Origin: Candidatus Bipolaricaulota bacterium
Lineage (GTDB): Bacteria; Bipolaricaulota; Bipolaricaulia; RBG-16-55-9
Length of the DNA: 13,938 nt
Reading direction: 5' to 3'
Assembly (NCBI GenBank): GCA_018609825.1
Contig: JAHEOA010000124.1
Span: 1-13,938, forward strand
The first letter of the stretch is position 1. Each line of letters starts with the position of its first letter. The notes below the pieces were generated by a model. That model saw nothing but the letters and a program-made list of their open reading frames with translations. It was not told the origin of the DNA and searched no databases. Of this stretch, positions 13,733 through 13,938 are shown piece by piece. A program made the translations under genes and the position numbers.

Positions 13733-13938
13733 ATGAAGTCCAAAGGGTTTCTCATCCTGGCGATCCTGCTGATCGCCGTGCTGGGGCTGGTGGGGACGGG
13801 GCCGACTGCGACGTCGGCCTTCCAGCAGACGGACGTCCTCGGCAAGTTGGTCGAGACCGCGGAGGCGGCCAACCAGGCCGCCTCGCAAGCCGCATCCCAA
13901 GCGCGTTCTGCCGCGTCGGCGGCAACGTCGCAGGAGGC
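13733..13938 (+). CDS. Secreted Ala/Ser/Gln-rich protein, N-terminal part (3' end outside window)
   Basis: The first 68 residues are visible. A signal peptide (about 1-28) has a Lys start and a hydrophobic core FLILAILLIAVLGLVG, with likely cleavage after TSA, before FQQTDVL. From about residue 35 the sequence becomes a helix-prone run of Ala, Ser and Gln (VETAEAANQAASQAASQARS and on), where Ala recurs every three to four residues as in an Ala-coil. No lipobox is evident. The full length and fold are unknown. Possible roles include a periplasmic or surface fibrous protein. Codon choice stays GC-rich like its neighbours. It is divergent from the Cys-rich exported-protein gene. Confidence 0.75.
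   Translation, partial: MKSKGFLILAILLIAVLGLVGTGPTATSAFQQTDVLGKLVETAEAANQAASQAASQARSAASAATSQE

Noticed and set aside
1..13938. CRISPR array, tRNA, insertion sequence, phage or toxin-antitoxin and defence genes.
   Set aside because: No direct-repeat/spacer pattern, cloverleaf, transposase motif or terminal inverted repeats were found. The genes are metabolic, repair, transport or secreted proteins.

Overview
This is a GC-rich bacterial chromosome segment of ordinary housekeeping and metabolic genes. From about 9.9 kb onward it contains a run of membrane and secreted proteins. No rRNA, tRNA, CRISPR array, transposase, integrase or phage gene is visible. The threonine synthase end resembles the actinobacterial/Chloroflexi type. 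The aspartate aminotransferase resembles the Thermus/Bacillus Ib type. A phosphoglycerate-mutase-like homoserine kinase candidate, a dockerin-type domain and an endonuclease-type MutL are also present. Together these suggest a deep-branching, non-proteobacterial lineage such as Chloroflexota. That placement is inference.

Layout, left to right. Bases 1-1712 (+) hold the 3' half of threonine synthase, overlapped by 4 bp by an alkaline-phosphatase-superfamily gene that probably supplies homoserine kinase. Bases 1753-2946 (+) hold an Fsr-type MFS exporter with a possible leaderless promoter. Bases 3121-6308 (+) hold a CNNM/CorC-type CBS membrane protein translationally coupled to MutL. Bases 6309-7238 (-) hold a secreted protein built from about nine very regular 27-residue repeats. 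Its stop codon directly abuts the mutL stop. A divergent intergenic region with a good sigma70-type promoter follows. Bases 7418-9783 (+) hold a coupled pair of PLP enzymes: aspartate aminotransferase and a cystathionine-synthase/lyase-family enzyme. Bases 9853-10716 (-) hold an EamA/DMT transporter. Bases 10971-13344 (-) hold three exported proteins in one direction: a small Cys-rich secreted or lipoprotein candidate, a membrane-anchored DsbA-like thiol oxidoreductase, and a protein with a two-cysteine beta-sandwich-like region and a C-terminal dockerin-type calcium domain. Bases 13345-13732 have no confident gene. Bases 13733-13938 (+) begin a secreted Ala/Ser/Gln-rich protein cut by the window end.

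How the genes fit together. Threonine synthase, the homoserine kinase candidate, aspartate aminotransferase and the Cys/Met PLP enzyme all belong to aspartate-family and sulphur amino-acid metabolism, in two separate coupled pairs. The minus-strand group around 11-13.3 kb reads like an extracytoplasmic disulfide module: an oxidoreductase flanked by two exported, cysteine-containing candidate clients. The most unusual items are the 27-residue repeat protein and this redox/dockerin group. I did not find a clear new defence or mobile system.
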